Source: Thiosocius sp963759055
GTDB taxonomy: Bacteria; Pseudomonadota; Gammaproteobacteria; Chromatiales; Chromatiaceae
Direction: 5' to 3'
NCBI GenBank assembly: GCA_963759055.1
Contig: CAVWYD010000003.1
Span: 124,001-188,000 of the forward strand
DNA length: 64,000 bases
Shown: one piece after another, positions 63,812 through 64,000 of the stretch
Layout of the letters: each line of letters opens with the position of its first letter
Numbering within the stretch: position 1 is the first letter of the stretch
The notes under the pieces: model-generated
The model's input: the letters and a program-made list of their open reading frames with translations, nothing else
What the model was told of the DNA's origin: nothing
The model's database searches: none
Position numbers and translations under genes: made by a program

Positions 63812-64000
63812 TCAGTAGTTCTGACCCGAACACTTGGACGTCTTGACGTTGTAGTTACCGCAGGACAGCGGCGCGCGCCAGTCTGAGATCAGGTCCTTCG
63901 AACCCTCGAGGTAATCCGACCATGCATCGCCGACCACCAGACCCGGGGTCTGCGAGACGATCTGGAACTGGCCGTCGTCCTGGATCTCGCCGATCAGCAC
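63812..64000 (-). CDS. urtA: Urea ABC transporter substrate-binding protein UrtA, C-terminal part
   Basis: The visible 62 codons encode the end of the binding protein (MLIGEIQDDGQFQIVSQTPG at the window edge, then LISDWRAPLSCGNYNVKTSK with the terminal CSGQNY). The conserved two-cysteine C-terminus (CGNYN...TSKCSG) and position at the head of urtBCDE identify UrtA. The rest lies beyond base 64000. Confidence 0.9.
   Translation of the reverse strand: MLIGEIQDDGQFQIVSQTPGLVVGDAWSDYLEGSKDLISDWRAPLSCGNYNVKTSKCSGQNY

Overview
The window looks like a gammaproteobacterial chromosome segment of high G+C. Gene order matches conserved gammaproteobacterial neighbourhoods: ygfB-pepP-ubiH-visC beside zapA-6S RNA-fau, and pilMNOPQ-aroK-aroB-damX-gltB-gltD-hemE beside mrcA. 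Ubiquinone genes, type IV pilus genes, a complete urea uptake and urease block and a C4 carbon cluster suggest a free-living or symbiotic respiratory bacterium, perhaps Chromatiales-like. That placement is inferred from gene content only.

Layout. 1-4.6 kb: end of what may be a surface-polysaccharide region (parallel beta-helix protein, beta-propeller protein, asparagine-synthase-like protein). 4.5-7.3 kb: ferric iron ABC permease and binding protein under a Fur-box-like site. 7.3-16.5 kb: ubiquinone hydroxylases, PepP, YgfB, ZapA with a ZapB-like protein, 6S RNA, 5-formyl-THF cyclo-ligase, a lysine-rich histone-H1-like repeat protein, IlvA, RpiA. 16.6-25 kb: porin, tRNA-Gln, a four-helix-bundle cassette, S9/L13, a candidate small RNA, a [2Fe-2S] ferredoxin, a GlcF-like Fe-S protein, Coq7, a cysteine-cluster protein and a TPR-sulfotransferase. 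25-41.3 kb: hemE, gltD, gltB, damX, aroB, aroK, pilQPONM, all on the minus strand. 41.6-53.7 kb: PBP1A, a hypothetical protein, citrate synthase, malate dehydrogenase, malic enzyme, L31, small proteins, HemW, UvrD. 53.8-64 kb: ureG-F-E-C-B-A-D, a 55-residue membrane protein, and urtE-D-C-B-A, read from urtA towards ureG.

The urea block is self-consistent: UrtABCDE imports urea, UreABC with nickel splits it to ammonia and CO2, UreDEFG load the nickel, and GltBD in the same window can assimilate the ammonia.

Two things stand out. First, two kinds of short G-rich tandem repeats occur as inverted arms. One kind, (CGAGGNN)n, exactly frames a four-helix-bundle gene at 18.4-18.8 kb and also occurs without a gene between fbpA and fbpB. 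The other, built on AAGGACACG-like nonamers, sits in several intergenic gaps, twice inside the urease operon. Second, a minus-strand unit at 19.9-20.0 kb has a promoter, a perfect hairpin, a CU-rich stretch containing CCUCC, and a strong terminator, so it looks like an independent small RNA.

Caution: single-base frame breaks are frequent at 0-3.4, 6.3-7.5, 16.6-18.7 and 20-25 kb, while 8.5-16.5 kb and 25-64 kb are clean. The broken reading frames keep recognisable protein sequence on both sides of each break, which favours consensus errors over old pseudogenes.
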